A DNA stretch of 64,000 nt, from positions 72,375 through 136,374 of the forward strand of contig DDNP01000028.1 of assembly GCA_002341185.1 (NCBI GenBank). The letters run 5' to 3'. This DNA is from Candidatus Neomicrothrix sp. UBA2517 (GTDB taxonomy: Bacteria > Actinomycetota > Acidimicrobiia > Acidimicrobiales > UBA8592). Under the pieces are notes generated by a model. The model saw only the letters and a list, made by a program, of their open reading frames with translations, made no database searches and was not told the origin of the DNA. Position numbers and translations under genes: made by a program. Of the stretch, positions 35,062 to 44,169 are shown in pieces; within the stretch, counting starts at the first letter, position 1; each line of letters begins with the position of its first letter.

Positions 35062-36986
35062 TGGGTAGTACGAAAAAGGTACAGCCCTTCGGAAGTTGGG
35101 AATCTCCTCTATCTGCAGCTTCGCTTGTCGAAGGAGTTACGACAATCACTGAGATTAAAACCGAGGGAGACAGTATCTGGTGGTCGGAATCCAGGCCAGA
35201 GGAAAACGGAAGAGTCGCGGTTATGCGTCAACAAGAAACGTACAGACCTCAGGAAATAACTCCCTCAGAGGTAAATGTCCGAAGTAAAGTCCACGAATAT
35301 GGCGGAGGCGCTTGGTGGGTCAGCGGCAACACGTTATTTTATGTCAATTTTGATGACCAGAGATTACGAAAGATCGTTCCAGGGGAGAAAGAGCAATTCC
35401 TTACTCCCGAACCACCAGAGGGGGAAAGTTGGCGATTCGCAGACGGAAGAATAACTCCAGATGGTTTATGGTGTATCTGTGTAAGGGAAATCCATCATAA
35501 CTTTGAAGGTTTGAACGTTGAACCTGACAATCAACTTGTAGCTATCGCAACTGATGGGGATATGGAAATCAATGAGCTTGTTGTCGGATCTGATTTTTAT
35601 GCCTTTCCTCGACCTTCTCCAGATGGTGAATTTCTAGCGTGGATTCAATGGAACCATCCGTCAATGCCTTGGTGGGGGACAGAACTATGGATAGGTAACT
35701 TTGAAAATGGAGAAATCAAGAAAGGCCAAAAGATTGCGGGAGGTGAAAACGAATCTGTCATCCAGCCTGAATGGTCGGATTCAAGCGATTTGTATTTTCT
35801 CAGCGACCGATCTGGGTGGTCGAACTTGTACCGATTTAACTCAAAAGAAGACGATTTGGTCATCGGAGGTGAATTTGACATCGGAATGCCTCTATGGGTC
35901 TTTGATCAATCACGGTATGTGCTCCTATCAGAAAATGTTGTCATTGCATCAGTGACTAATCCAAAGGGGGAAACTTACTTTGCTACTCCCTCAACGCTAA
36001 TTCCTACAGAATGGTCATCGATACATCAAGTCAGGGCACTAGGTGAAGCGGGCATAATAATTTTAGCCGCAAGTCATAACACGGGACCATCTATCATTAA
36101 AGGTCTCGAGGATCAGAAGATACTTAAAGCCCCAAAATCGCATCAACTTGAAAGTGGCTTTTTATCACCTCCGGAGTTAATAGAATTTCCCACTCTTGAT
36201 GGGGATAGCGCATATGTGCGCTACTATGCCCCAGCTCACGGAAACACAAAGGGCCCTGACCAGGAAGACCCTCCGCTACTGGTATTAGCACATGGAGGCC
36301 CAACAGCGAATTCGCGAAACGAGTTATCTCTCGCATTACGATATTGGACTAGTAGAGGCTGGGCCATTGCAGACGTTGACTACCGAGGAAGCACGGGATA
36401 CGGTCGCTCATATGTGGATGCATTAAATGGTAAGTGGGGCTTGGTTGACGTCGCTGATTGCGTAGCTGCTGCTCGTTATCTAGTCGCAGACGGGAGAGTA
36501 GACGCTGACCGAATAGCAATCAAAGGAGGAAGTGCTGGAGGTCTTACCGTATTAGCTGCCTTAGCAAATTATGATGATTTTTCTGCTGGTTCATGCAGGT
36601 ATGGTGTTGCTGATTTAGAGATACTTGCGAAGGACACACATAAATTTGAATCCCGGTACCTAGATCGCCTTATAGGAGAATACCCAAAAGATAGGGATGT
36701 ATACGTCGAGAGGTCTCCAATTCATCAAACCGAGAACCTCCAAAGCCCAATGATTATTTTTCAAGGGTCAGAGGATGCAGTTGTACCTCCGAATCAATCA
36801 GAACTAATTGTTGCGGCTCTTAAATCTCAAGACATCAGGCACGCGTATATTCTTTTCGAAGGAGAAGGTCATGGATTTAGAAAGTCAGAAAATATAGTTA
36901 AAGCACTTGAGTCAGAGTACTCATTCTTTTCTGAAATATTTGGATTTGAACCATTTGATGATTTTGAAGAAATCATCATCACATAA
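35061..36986 (+). CDS. S9-family prolyl oligopeptidase-like peptidase
   Basis: The 641-residue two-domain serine peptidase has a beta-propeller (about 40-370) with repeated FPRPSPDGEFLAW and YFLSDRSGWSNLYR strands, then an alpha/beta hydrolase domain. The triad is visible: Ser in KGGSAGGLT (about 492), Asp in GSEDAVVPP and His in GEGHGFRK. No signal peptide is seen, so it is probably cytoplasmic and degrades short peptides or acyl-peptides. The start shares its A with the aminotransferase stop (TGATG), so the two are co-transcribed. Confidence 0.88.
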   Translation: MGSTKKVQPFGSWESPLSAASLVEGVTTITEIKTEGDSIWWSESRPEENGRVAVMRQQETYRPQEITPSEVNVRSKVHEYGGGAWWVSGNTLFYVNFDDQRLRKIVPGEKEQFLTPEPPEGESWRFADGRITPDGLWCICVREIHHNFEGLNVEPDNQLVAIATDGDMEINELVVGSDFYAFPRPSPDGEFLAWIQWNHPSMPWWGTELWIGNFENGEIKKGQKIAGGENESVIQPEWSDSSDLYFLSDRSGWSNLYRFNSKEDDLVIGGEFDIGMPLWVFDQSRYVLLSENVVIASVTNPKGETYFATPSTLIPTEWSSIHQVRALGEAGIIILAASHNTGPSIIKGLEDQKILKAPKSHQLESGFLSPPELIEFPTLDGDSAYVRYYAPAHGNTKGPDQEDPPLLVLAHGGPTANSRNELSLALRYWTSRGWAIADVDYRGSTGYGRSYVDALNGKWGLVDVADCVAAARYLVADGRVDADRIAIKGGSAGGLTVLAALANYDDFSAGSCRYGVADLEILAKDTHKFESRYLDRLIGEYPKDRDVYVERSPIHQTENLQSPMIIFQGSEDAVVPPNQSELIVAALKSQDIRHAYILFEGEGHGFRKSENIVKALESEYSFFSEIFGFEPFDDFEEIIIT

Positions 36987-36990
36987 ATAG

Positions 36991-37788
36991 CTAACGGGCC
37001 AACGCTAATTGTCTGCTCATACAAAGCAAGGTTCCCTCTTCACTCCATACCAACCCATCCTCTTCAATGAATCCTTCTGACGCATGATTTGTGACAAAAT
37101 GTGCAAGCATCCAATCTCCAGCATTCCACTTGGTGGACTGAAGCGAGGCCCTTATGTGTATTGTCAAGTCAATGGTTGGGGCCATTTTTATTTGGTCGGA
37201 TTGAAAAAAAATTGGTGGCGGCAATGCATCAGCTGTAGCAACAAGTAAAGCTGAAGAGATCGGAGTGGGATCCTTAGGGCGAACCCACCAAGTCATTTCA
37301 GCTACACTCGGAGTTAGCGGTGACGCCATAGCTCGGTTTACTGATCTTATTTCCCACTTTTCATGTAAGCGTGTAGGGCTCTCGGTAAGTTGAGTCGGCT
37401 CTGGGCAAGCTTGAGGAGATGGTACTGATGGTATGGGTATTTGAGGAGATTCCAAGCCTTTCCCGGTTGAAGCCCATGATCCAGTTGCAACAAGAACTAC
37501 TGCTAAATTTTGGTGCATCTCAAATCTAAGAAACGTCACGGACCGACCTGAGCGAATTATGTCAACACGTATCTCCACAGGACCCAATTTTGGTGGAGAT
37601 AAATAATGAATTGTCATGCCGCGTAACTGGTGTAATCCAACACCTAGGTGTATATCCCCAGCGTTTGCTAGTAACGCTCCTAAGTATCCTCCGTTTGGGC
37701 CAACAATGATCCAATAATCTTCAATTATGTCAGTTTGGAATACGCCATTCTGTACTTGTTTAAGAGCTATATCATTATGAAATGCCAT
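36991..37788 (-). CDS. Acyl-CoA thioesterase family protein (double hotdog)
   Basis: The 265-residue protein has an N-terminal half with YWIIVGPNGGYLGALLANA and LRGMTIHYLSPPKLGPVEIRVDIIRSGRSVTFLR, and a C-terminal half with LTIHIRASLQ and EEDGLVWSEEGTLLCMSRQLA. This is the thioesterase-like superfamily (PF13622) of TesB-type double hotdogs that is common in actinobacteria. The substrate is not predictable. It is 14 nt downstream of the amidohydrolase gene on the same strand, so it is in an operon with it. Confidence 0.8.
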   Translation of the reverse strand: MAFHNDIALKQVQNGVFQTDIIEDYWIIVGPNGGYLGALLANAGDIHLGVGLHQLRGMTIHYLSPPKLGPVEIRVDIIRSGRSVTFLRFEMHQNLAVVLVATGSWASTGKGLESPQIPIPSVPSPQACPEPTQLTESPTRLHEKWEIRSVNRAMASPLTPSVAEMTWWVRPKDPTPISSALLVATADALPPPIFFQSDQIKMAPTIDLTIHIRASLQSTKWNAGDWMLAHFVTNHASEGFIEEDGLVWSEEGTLLCMSRQLALAR

Positions 37789-37802
37789 ACGAAAGAAATT
37801 CC

Positions 37803-38984
37803 CTAGGAACGCGGAGTAACTAATGCTCTTCCATTTTTATGCATTATTTGCTCAATTTCCGATGAAGAAAAACCCTCTAGATCATTAAGAAAATCCATCG
37901 GGGTCGCCAATCCTTCGGCGTGAGGATAATCTGAGCCGAAGAGAATATGATCAACTCCGATAAGTTCGCGTAACTCCATTAAATCATCTTCATAATATGG
38001 GGCAACCCAAATATGGTTCTGGAAAGTCTTTACCGGGTCTTCTGCGAAAGCGTAACCCGCTTGTTTATATGCTTTCGAGAACCTTCGTAAGAGACCGCTT
38101 ACCCAATCAGACCCATTTTCAATAGTACAAACGCGTATTCTTGGAAATCGGTTAAACAATCCTCCACTTATTAAAGCAGCTACGGTATCAGCAATATTGG
38201 AATAATTAAGTAGGCGCTTCAATGGCTCATACCGAAATGCCTCAAATTCAGTAGATAACCCCCAGTGAGCAAATAAAAAATCATAAGCAGCGTCTCCAGC
38301 ATGGAAAGCTACGGCAATGCCTGCATCATTTACGCGTTGCCAAAAGTCATCAAAACTAGGGTCAGCTGGGCTCTTCTGCCCATCCGCAGTCGTTACAGCA
38401 GAAGCCCTCAAATTAATCACCCTTACATCATGGTCCATAGCAAACTCGAGTTCAGATATTGCGTGCTTTACATCGGAGAGAGTTATATATGGTGCGGCAA
38501 ATAAGCGGTTTTGATAATTGAAACCCCAATCCTCATTAAGCCATCTATTAAAGGCACTAAATGCTGATTGCAGAGCAAGCAAATCACCTTCAAGCGCAGA
38601 TTCCATCCCAACTCCTAGAGTTGGGAATAAAAGGCACCCATCTAGATTTTGCTTTGAGAGAAGATCTACCTTTGCGTCTCGATTTCTGTACTCGGGTCGC
38701 TCTGAAAGTGGTTCCAACTCACCGAAAGCATCGCGCATGTTACTTACTGAGACCTTTCCTCGAAAATAGTCGTCTAAGCAACCAGGTTTAGCAATAGGGT
38801 CAAAAGTTGGGTTAGGGATAAATCTATTAATTTTTCCTCCAACCATCAAGCGCTTTTTCCCATTGATATTTACCCATTGCATTGCGCGTTGCATCATCAT
38901 CGGGTCCATATGCCTTGTAAAAGCATCTTCAGCTTCATAATAATGATGATCACAATCAAATCCTTTGAGGTCAGGGTGGTGCAT
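37803..38984 (-). CDS. Amidohydrolase-family metal-dependent hydrolase/decarboxylase
   Basis: The 393-residue TIM-barrel protein starts FDCDHHYYEAEDAFTRHM. This DxxHHYYE opening, the FHAGD stretch (about 230) and GSDYPHAEG (about 345) are the metal sites of the ACMSD-like amidohydrolase_2 group (PF04909). Many actinobacterial members are uncharacterised. The genomic partner is an acyl-CoA thioesterase, which suggests catabolism of an organic acid. This is an inference. Confidence 0.8.
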   Translation of the reverse strand: MHHPDLKGFDCDHHYYEAEDAFTRHMDPMMMQRAMQWVNINGKKRLMVGGKINRFIPNPTFDPIAKPGCLDDYFRGKVSVSNMRDAFGELEPLSERPEYRNRDAKVDLLSKQNLDGCLLFPTLGVGMESALEGDLLALQSAFSAFNRWLNEDWGFNYQNRLFAAPYITLSDVKHAISELEFAMDHDVRVINLRASAVTTADGQKSPADPSFDDFWQRVNDAGIAVAFHAGDAAYDFLFAHWGLSTEFEAFRYEPLKRLLNYSNIADTVAALISGGLFNRFPRIRVCTIENGSDWVSGLLRRFSKAYKQAGYAFAEDPVKTFQNHIWVAPYYEDDLMELRELIGVDHILFGSDYPHAEGLATPMDFLNDLEGFSSSEIEQIMHKNGRALVTPRS

Positions 38985-39078
38985 AACAGTTCCTTTGAGT
39001 TGTCCTAAATATTACTGCGTTAATCCAAATAAGTTATTCCATTATGGCTTCTAAGGACTTTTAATTACAATGTTCTCT

Positions 39079-39090
39079 TCTTAGCTAAGA
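39079..39090. repeat. 12-bp palindrome in the serA leader
   Basis: TCTTAGCTAAGA is a perfect palindrome. As RNA the pairing can extend to positions 76-93 with one G-U pair. It ends 17 bp before the serA ATG and just upstream of its GGAAG ribosome binding site. It could be an operator or a hairpin that affects initiation. Confidence 0.4.
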
Positions 39091-39107
39091 GGATCTAGAT
39101 TAGGAAG

Positions 39108-40676
39108 ATGCACCGTGTTCTAGTTACAGAAAAAATATCGCAGGAAGGCCTCGATCACCTACGCCAATCTGGGTATCAGGTTGATGAAAAATTAGGCCTC
39201 TCTGCCGACGAACTGATGGGTGAAGTCGTTGGAGCACATGCGATTATTATCAGGTCGGCGACTACTATCACAGAACAAATAATCAGTGAAGCTAAAGACC
39301 TTATTGTCATCGGAAGAGCTGGAATTGGTTTAGATAACGTCAATGTCGAATCGGCAACTGAACAAGGTGTCATGGTTGTGAATGCGCCGAAATCGAATAT
39401 TCTTTCAGCAGCCGAACATACATTGGCATTATTACTATCTCAAGCACGAAACATCCCGCCTGCAAACGAGGCGTTGAAGAACGGAAGATGGGAAAGAAGC
39501 AAATGGACCGGAGTTGAGCTTGCAGATAAGACACTTGGAATAGTGGGGCTTGGAAGGATTGGTAAATTGGTGGCGCAACGAGCCTTGTCTTTCGGAATGA
39601 AACTCGTTGCGTACGACCCCTACATAGCTCAAGAGCGTGCCCAACAGTTATCTGTAGAACTAGTTTCTTTGGAAGAGCTCATGACAATCTCAGACTTCAT
39701 CACAATTCATGTAGCGAAAACACCAGAAACTATCAATCTGATCAACGCAGAAACTCTTTCGTACGCTAAACCATCTTTAAGGATCGTGAATGTTGCTAGG
39801 GGAGGAATTATTAATGAGACTGAGCTTGCCCAAGCAGTAGCATCCGGTCAGATCGCAGGTGCAGCACTAGATGTTTTCGAAACAGAACCAACAGTTCAGT
39901 CACCCCTCTTTGAACAACAGAATGTCGTTGTTACGCCGCACCTAGGTGCGAGTACGAAAGAAGCGCAAGAAAAAGCTGGAAATACGATCGCAGAACAAGT
40001 AGACCTTGCTCTTCAGGGGAAATTCGTACCATTCGCAGTTAACGTTTCTGCTTCCGAAGCGACTGAAATCGTACGTCCTTTTTTGCCACTCGCTGAAAAA
40101 CTCGGTGCGCTATTCTCCGGCCTGAGCGGACAACTTCCCGAACAAGTAAACATAGAGTTTGCCGGTGAAATAGGGGGATACGATAATAAAATTACAGAGT
40201 TGTCTGTGCTTAAAGGCCTGTTTATGGATAGCGACGTGACAGTTTCTTTTGTGAATGCTTTCTCTATAGCAGAAAGCCAGGGAGTCAGTATAAACGCGTC
40301 TAACACTACAGAGTCTCTTGATTACCTTAATACAATCACCATTGATGGCGGAGGTCACTCAATAGCTGGGACAGTCATCGGGCTAAAGGGTGAACATAGA
40401 ATAATTATGGTTGACGACCATACAGTTGATGTTCCTCCTAGCGAGCACATGATTGTTCTCCGTAATGATGACAGACCAGGAGTCATTGGCAAAGTGGGAA
40501 CAATCCTTGGAGAAAATCAAATTAATATTACTGACATGAATGTGGGTAGAAGCAAAGACGGTTTTGGGGCATTGATGGTAATTACAACTCAAAATGCGGT
40601 TAGTGAGGAAACAGCGCAAACCTTAATTGACACTGATGGTGTCACAGAATGCTCAATAATTAATTTACCTGACTAA
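39108..40676 (+). CDS. serA: D-3-phosphoglycerate dehydrogenase
   Basis: First step of serine synthesis. The 522-residue long form has an N-terminal catalytic/NAD domain with GRAGIGLDNV, the Rossmann GLGRIGKLVA (about 146-155), NVARGGIINE and the catalytic His in TPHLGAST. An intervening domain (about 310-440) and a C-terminal ACT domain (about 447-522, LRNDDRPGVIGKVGTIL) follow, as in mycobacterial SerA, where the ACT domain binds serine for feedback control. AGGAAG stands directly before the ATG. Confidence 0.95.
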   Translation: MHRVLVTEKISQEGLDHLRQSGYQVDEKLGLSADELMGEVVGAHAIIIRSATTITEQIISEAKDLIVIGRAGIGLDNVNVESATEQGVMVVNAPKSNILSAAEHTLALLLSQARNIPPANEALKNGRWERSKWTGVELADKTLGIVGLGRIGKLVAQRALSFGMKLVAYDPYIAQERAQQLSVELVSLEELMTISDFITIHVAKTPETINLINAETLSYAKPSLRIVNVARGGIINETELAQAVASGQIAGAALDVFETEPTVQSPLFEQQNVVVTPHLGASTKEAQEKAGNTIAEQVDLALQGKFVPFAVNVSASEATEIVRPFLPLAEKLGALFSGLSGQLPEQVNIEFAGEIGGYDNKITELSVLKGLFMDSDVTVSFVNAFSIAESQGVSINASNTTESLDYLNTITIDGGGHSIAGTVIGLKGEHRIIMVDDHTVDVPPSEHMIVLRNDDRPGVIGKVGTILGENQINITDMNVGRSKDGFGALMVITTQNAVSEETAQTLIDTDGVTECSIINLPD

Positions 40677-40687
40677 GATAATTCGCA

Positions 40688-41071
40688 TTACCGTCGAGAG
40701 GGTCTGTACCCATCAGCCTCTGCGGCATCCGTAGTCATATAGCAGCGGTCAGGAATTGTTCTTTCATAAAGTGTCCCACCAGGAACATGGTAAAGACCGC
40801 TACTGTCTTTTGCCTTAATGGAGTGTGTCGTTGGGCAGTTGCCATTACCGTCACAGACAATCCATTCCCTTGGTTCGATTGCGGAACCATCGTTAGGTTC
40901 AACTACCTGAGAAGGTGCCTCTTCGACAGAAGAGGCGATGGGAGGCCAAGGAAGATCTTCCTCTTCTTCCCCCTCTGTTTCTTCTGATGAACGGCTTCTA
41001 AACCAGGAAGCTAGTGCGCCAACAATGGCAGCTATAACTGCAAGCTTTAAAATTTTTCGAATAATTCTCAT
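40688..41071 (-). CDS. Membrane-anchored sunset-domain protein
   Basis: The 127-residue protein has one N-terminal membrane helix (about 8-24), an acidic linker (SSEETEGEEEED) and a C-terminal domain with CPTTHSIKAKDSSG, LYHVPGGTLYERTIPDRCYMT and AEADGYRPSRR. This agrees with the small 'sunset' domain that actinobacterial proteins carry (YHxPGxxxY...GYRPS). The function is unknown. The strong promoter elements just upstream suggest a leaderless mRNA. Confidence 0.7.
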   Translation of the reverse strand: MRIIRKILKLAVIAAIVGALASWFRSRSSEETEGEEEEDLPWPPIASSVEEAPSQVVEPNDGSAIEPREWIVCDGNGNCPTTHSIKAKDSSGLYHVPGGTLYERTIPDRCYMTTDAAEADGYRPSRR

Positions 41072-41077
41072 ACAAAT

Positions 41078-41107
41078 ATCTTAGGAGCAATAATTGGAAT
41101 CTCACAA
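41078..41107 (-). promoter_or_regulatory. Sigma70-type promoter of the sunset-domain gene, probably leaderless
   Basis: On the minus strand TTGTGA (41107-41102), an 18-nt spacer and TAAGAT (41083-41078) are followed by only 6 nt before the ATG at 41071. Transcription would start at or next to the ATG. There is no Shine-Dalgarno sequence. Leaderless mRNAs are common in actinobacteria. Confidence 0.55.
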
Positions 41108-41120
41108 TGAAAAAAACAGA

Positions 41121-41200
41121 TATAATGAGAGTCCCAACCCTTGCTCTCGAAAGAGAGACAGAATGAATGCGTCTCACTGAGGCGCATTCATTAGTTTTAA
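41121..41200 (+). ncRNA. Possible small RNA between the sunset gene and the beta-propeller gene
   Basis: On the plus strand a perfect TATAAT lies at 41121-41126 (no good -35 at 17 bp; TTGGAA is 21 bp away). It is followed by a small hairpin CTCTC-gaaa-GAGAG (41144-41157) and a strong hairpin (41162-41192) with a T-rich end. Both flanking genes are on the minus strand, so the plus-strand signals serve no visible gene. This is a weak candidate for a 65-70 nt RNA. Confidence 0.3.
41162..41197 (+). terminator. Strong hairpin, plus-strand terminator-like
   Basis: AATGAATGCG pairs perfectly with CGCATTCATT (10 bp), with a further CTCA/GAG pairing inside, and is followed by AGTTTT. In the minus direction no T-run follows, so it is a poor terminator for the beta-propeller gene, which ends at 41203, pointing towards this site. 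Confidence 0.5.
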
Positions 41201-41202
41201 AA

Positions 41203-43494
41203 TTAATTTGGTATTGGGATTATAGAGATCACTGGTAATTGACTTGGATCATTACTATCGCTGACATCGTTGGACTGAAGGCGACTTACACTCATAGTCC
41301 AAAGAGAGTCATTAATGAAAAGGCTTCTTTGGATCTGCAAGTCCCATCGGACACCCTGAGGCCAACATTGTTCCAGTCGATCAGTCGGAGCGGCTCCAAT
41401 AATTTCTATAAGATCGTCAGCAATTGAGCCAAAGTAATCATCTAGTTGCTCTACGGGGATAACGTCACAATAATCAGATCCGTATCCACCTGTATCAGAA
41501 GATTCACAAAGTTGGATGTGAACACCATAACCCTCATTCCACTCTTCCTCAGCTAAGAATTCTAAATCGGTTCCAATAAGAATTTCTGTGTCTAGCACTT
41601 CACAGTCTGTTCTCTTCTTATCGTCACCAGTCTTATGAGACACAAAGCCTGTCTCTTGGAGTTCTCCATCATCACTTACTTCCAGAAGGACTGCACCGTT
41701 TTGTTCAGAGTTAGAAAAATTTTGAACTGGCAACACCGCTACACGGTCTCTTATCTGAAAAGCCCTGTGGTCATATTCCGCAACTGAATTTGCATTATCT
41801 AGTACCCACGTTGAAGTTTCAATCGGGTTTGAAGGATCAGAAACATCAAAGGAACTGACTTTCAAGCCTAAGACTCTTCCCTGATCATCAGCATTCTGTC
41901 CAATGCCAAGCACAATATTGTCATCAACTGGATGGAGATAAGTCGAAAACCCAGGAATCTTCAATTCACCAACTACTTCTGGATTTATAGGGTCGCTTAA
42001 ATCGATTACGTAGAAGGGGTCAATTTGTCGGAACGTAACTGCAAAACCTACGTCATCTAATAATCGGACTGAATACAGTGATTCACCTTTCCCTAATCCA
42101 CCTACCTGGCCCACCTGTACCAAGGATTTTCCTTGTTCCTCCATCACGATCAGCTGTGATTCGCTCCGATTCTGCTCACTCCATGGAGATCCGGTCGTTG
42201 TAACAATTCGGAGATAACCATCATGTTCATCCATAGAGAACTGGTTCAGAAGTGTCCCATCTACACTACCTGATGCGACGTATTCGGCTGGGCTATCAAG
42301 ACTAATCGAGAACCCATGGACATCTGTCGTATAGGATTCGGTCCATGTTGGAAAATCATCCTCAGATATGTCAACGTCAACCCACTTTGTTGTAGCTATG
42401 AAGAAACGATCTAGGGAAGAATAAACAGTTTGACCGCTTGCAAGAACTGCAACACCATCGCCAGAAGTCAATCCACTATTAATGTCAAAACTCAATACTG
42501 AAAGAACATCAAACCCGGAAAACGCGTTTGGCTTGTGAAGTTTATCGCAGGGGATGAGTTGCCCTGTCTCAGTTAAATCATTGGTAGCTAATTGAAAAGA
42601 CGGAACCCAGTCTTGAATAGTTGTTTCCTGAATTAGTTCTTTGTTGAACCTTGTAGCTCTTTCTTCGGAACCTGGATTGCTTGGGTATACCCATTCAAGC
42701 TGATTCGGGGCGCTATTCACTGCCATCCGAATCGTTGAGCCAACTAACCTAGCACTCAAGTAGTTTCCATTTATGGTCATTTCGCTTGCTATCTGTAGAT
42801 TAAAAGGGTCAGATAAATCAATTTCGATAATGCGAGTTTGAGGCTGATAAAAACCTCCTATAAGGCCCGCTTCCTCTTCTAGGCCCCCCTTAATTTCTGG
42901 GAGAATAGAATATCCGCCTCCATTTGCAAACAGAAAGGCCTTGTCATCGTGGATGAATAGTTCATAGCCATAGAAGTCATCACCAATAGGAATCTGACTT
43001 GTTAAAGAACCATTCCCGCCGTTCACAGCAAAATGGGAGAGGACTCCAGCATTTATGGCTAGGATCCTTTCCCCATCTGTCTTGATAATATCAGGTTCAT
43101 CAACGCCTAACTCCTGCACATTTGTTCCGGTAAACTCAACATTTCCGGAAGAACCCGAGCTTGTACTGCCTGAATCAGAACCGTAACTAGCCGACTCTTC
43201 GACAGCCATTGTGACAGCAGCAGAGTCCATCACAGCTATTTCAGAGCGCAACACTCCTTCTGGCCCAAAGGTCCAGATAGGGAATCCAGTGTTATCCAAA
43301 CCGTATGGACCAACCCGCTCAGTAGCTTCTTTCTTAATATGAGCGAGAACGCTTTCACAATCATCAAAGGGGATAAGTCGATTTACTAACTGAATATCTG
43401 TTGGGTCTAGCTCAACTTGTGATACTTCAGATGTGTCTGAACAAGCCAATGTCAAAAGACCCATCGACAGAAGTGCAGCAAATAGTCTTTTCAT
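41203..43494 (-). CDS. Secreted beta-propeller lipoprotein
   Basis: The 763-residue protein begins with a lipoprotein signal ending LLTLACSD (lipid Cys about 18). A Ser/Gly-rich linker (about 100-118) and a long domain made of repeated strands follow, such as GVDEPDIIKTDGERILAIN, LRIVTTTGSPW, YVIDLSDPINPEVVGELKIPG and VLGIGQN. This matches the 'secreted proteins with C-terminal beta-propeller domain' family (PF09826), found in archaea, Bacillus and actinobacteria. The function is unknown. The ATG has a GGAGA-type ribosome binding site, and a 10-bp palindrome lies 32 bp upstream. Confidence 0.8.
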   Translation of the reverse strand: MKRLFAALLSMGLLTLACSDTSEVSQVELDPTDIQLVNRLIPFDDCESVLAHIKKEATERVGPYGLDNTGFPIWTFGPEGVLRSEIAVMDSAAVTMAVEESASYGSDSGSTSSGSSGNVEFTGTNVQELGVDEPDIIKTDGERILAINAGVLSHFAVNGGNGSLTSQIPIGDDFYGYELFIHDDKAFLFANGGGYSILPEIKGGLEEEAGLIGGFYQPQTRIIEIDLSDPFNLQIASEMTINGNYLSARLVGSTIRMAVNSAPNQLEWVYPSNPGSEERATRFNKELIQETTIQDWVPSFQLATNDLTETGQLIPCDKLHKPNAFSGFDVLSVLSFDINSGLTSGDGVAVLASGQTVYSSLDRFFIATTKWVDVDISEDDFPTWTESYTTDVHGFSISLDSPAEYVASGSVDGTLLNQFSMDEHDGYLRIVTTTGSPWSEQNRSESQLIVMEEQGKSLVQVGQVGGLGKGESLYSVRLLDDVGFAVTFRQIDPFYVIDLSDPINPEVVGELKIPGFSTYLHPVDDNIVLGIGQNADDQGRVLGLKVSSFDVSDPSNPIETSTWVLDNANSVAEYDHRAFQIRDRVAVLPVQNFSNSEQNGAVLLEVSDDGELQETGFVSHKTGDDKKRTDCEVLDTEILIGTDLEFLAEEEWNEGYGVHIQLCESSDTGGYGSDYCDVIPVEQLDDYFGSIADDLIEIIGAAPTDRLEQCWPQGVRWDLQIQRSLFINDSLWTMSVSRLQSNDVSDSNDPSQLPVISIIPIPN

Positions 43495-43525
43495 TTTTAT
43501 CTCCTCTGTTTATGTTATGCCACTT

Positions 43526-43535
43526 TTGACGTCAA
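43526..43535. repeat. Palindrome TTGACGTCAA upstream of the beta-propeller gene
   Basis: The perfect 10-bp palindrome TTGACGTCAA lies 32 bp before the ATG at 43494. The identical palindrome stands at 59263-59272, 18 bp before the O-methyltransferase gene. Only these two perfect copies were noticed, both in short intergenic gaps. Confidence 0.4.
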
Positions 43536-43578
43536 GGGCTTAGCTTTTGTTCCCGAGTCAATGATTCTTTTGAAATTA

Positions 43579-44169
43579 CTACTGTCGTTGGAGCCAACTG
43601 TTTCGATGCTTTTCAAAAGTTTCAATGGCGTTTGTATGTTCTAGAGTAATCGCGATATCGTCAAGCCCTTTCAGGAACCTATCTTGTATTGAACTTTCCA
43701 GGGGAAAGTCGATAGTTATACCTAACTGAGTAACTTCAAGAGAGCGTTTAGCGATATCAATAACGAAATATAAGTTAGGGTCACGTTGCACTTGTTGCAT
43801 AAGTTCCTCTGCTACAGAGGACTCTATCTCTACTGGTACTAAACCATTCTTCGTGGAGTTATTTTTGAAAATAGGCCCAAAACGTGGCGAAATAACGGCA
43901 TCAAAACCTGCTTGTTGTATCGCCCAGACAGCGTGTTCTCGTGATGAACCTGTCCCAAAATTTGGGCCTGCTAGAAGAATATTTGCTCCGGAATAATCGG
44001 CGTTGTTCAAGACAAAGTCTTTGTTATCACGCCATTCTGAGAATAGACCCTTTTCAAACCCTGTTCTTTCGACTCGCTTGAGCCAATCACTGGGAATGAT
44101 TTGGTCTGTGTCAACATCGGACCTGTCAAGGGGGACGGCGGTTCCCTCAATGACTACTACGGGTTTCAT
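43579..44169 (-). CDS. leuD: 3-isopropylmalate dehydratase small subunit
   Basis: Swivel-domain partner of LeuC, 196 residues. Typical motifs are DVDTDQIIPSDWLKR near residue 20, ILLAGPNFGTGSSREHAVWAIQ near 65 and FKNNSTKNGLVPVEI. It overlaps leuC by 4 nt (ATGA), so the subunits are coupled. With CimA encoded at 48.9 kb the LeuCD complex may also isomerise citramalate. Confidence 0.95.
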   Translation of the reverse strand: MKPVVVIEGTAVPLDRSDVDTDQIIPSDWLKRVERTGFEKGLFSEWRDNKDFVLNNADYSGANILLAGPNFGTGSSREHAVWAIQQAGFDAVISPRFGPIFKNNSTKNGLVPVEIESSVAEELMQQVQRDPNLYFVIDIAKRSLEVTQLGITIDFPLESSIQDRFLKGLDDIAITLEHTNAIETFEKHRNSWLQRQ

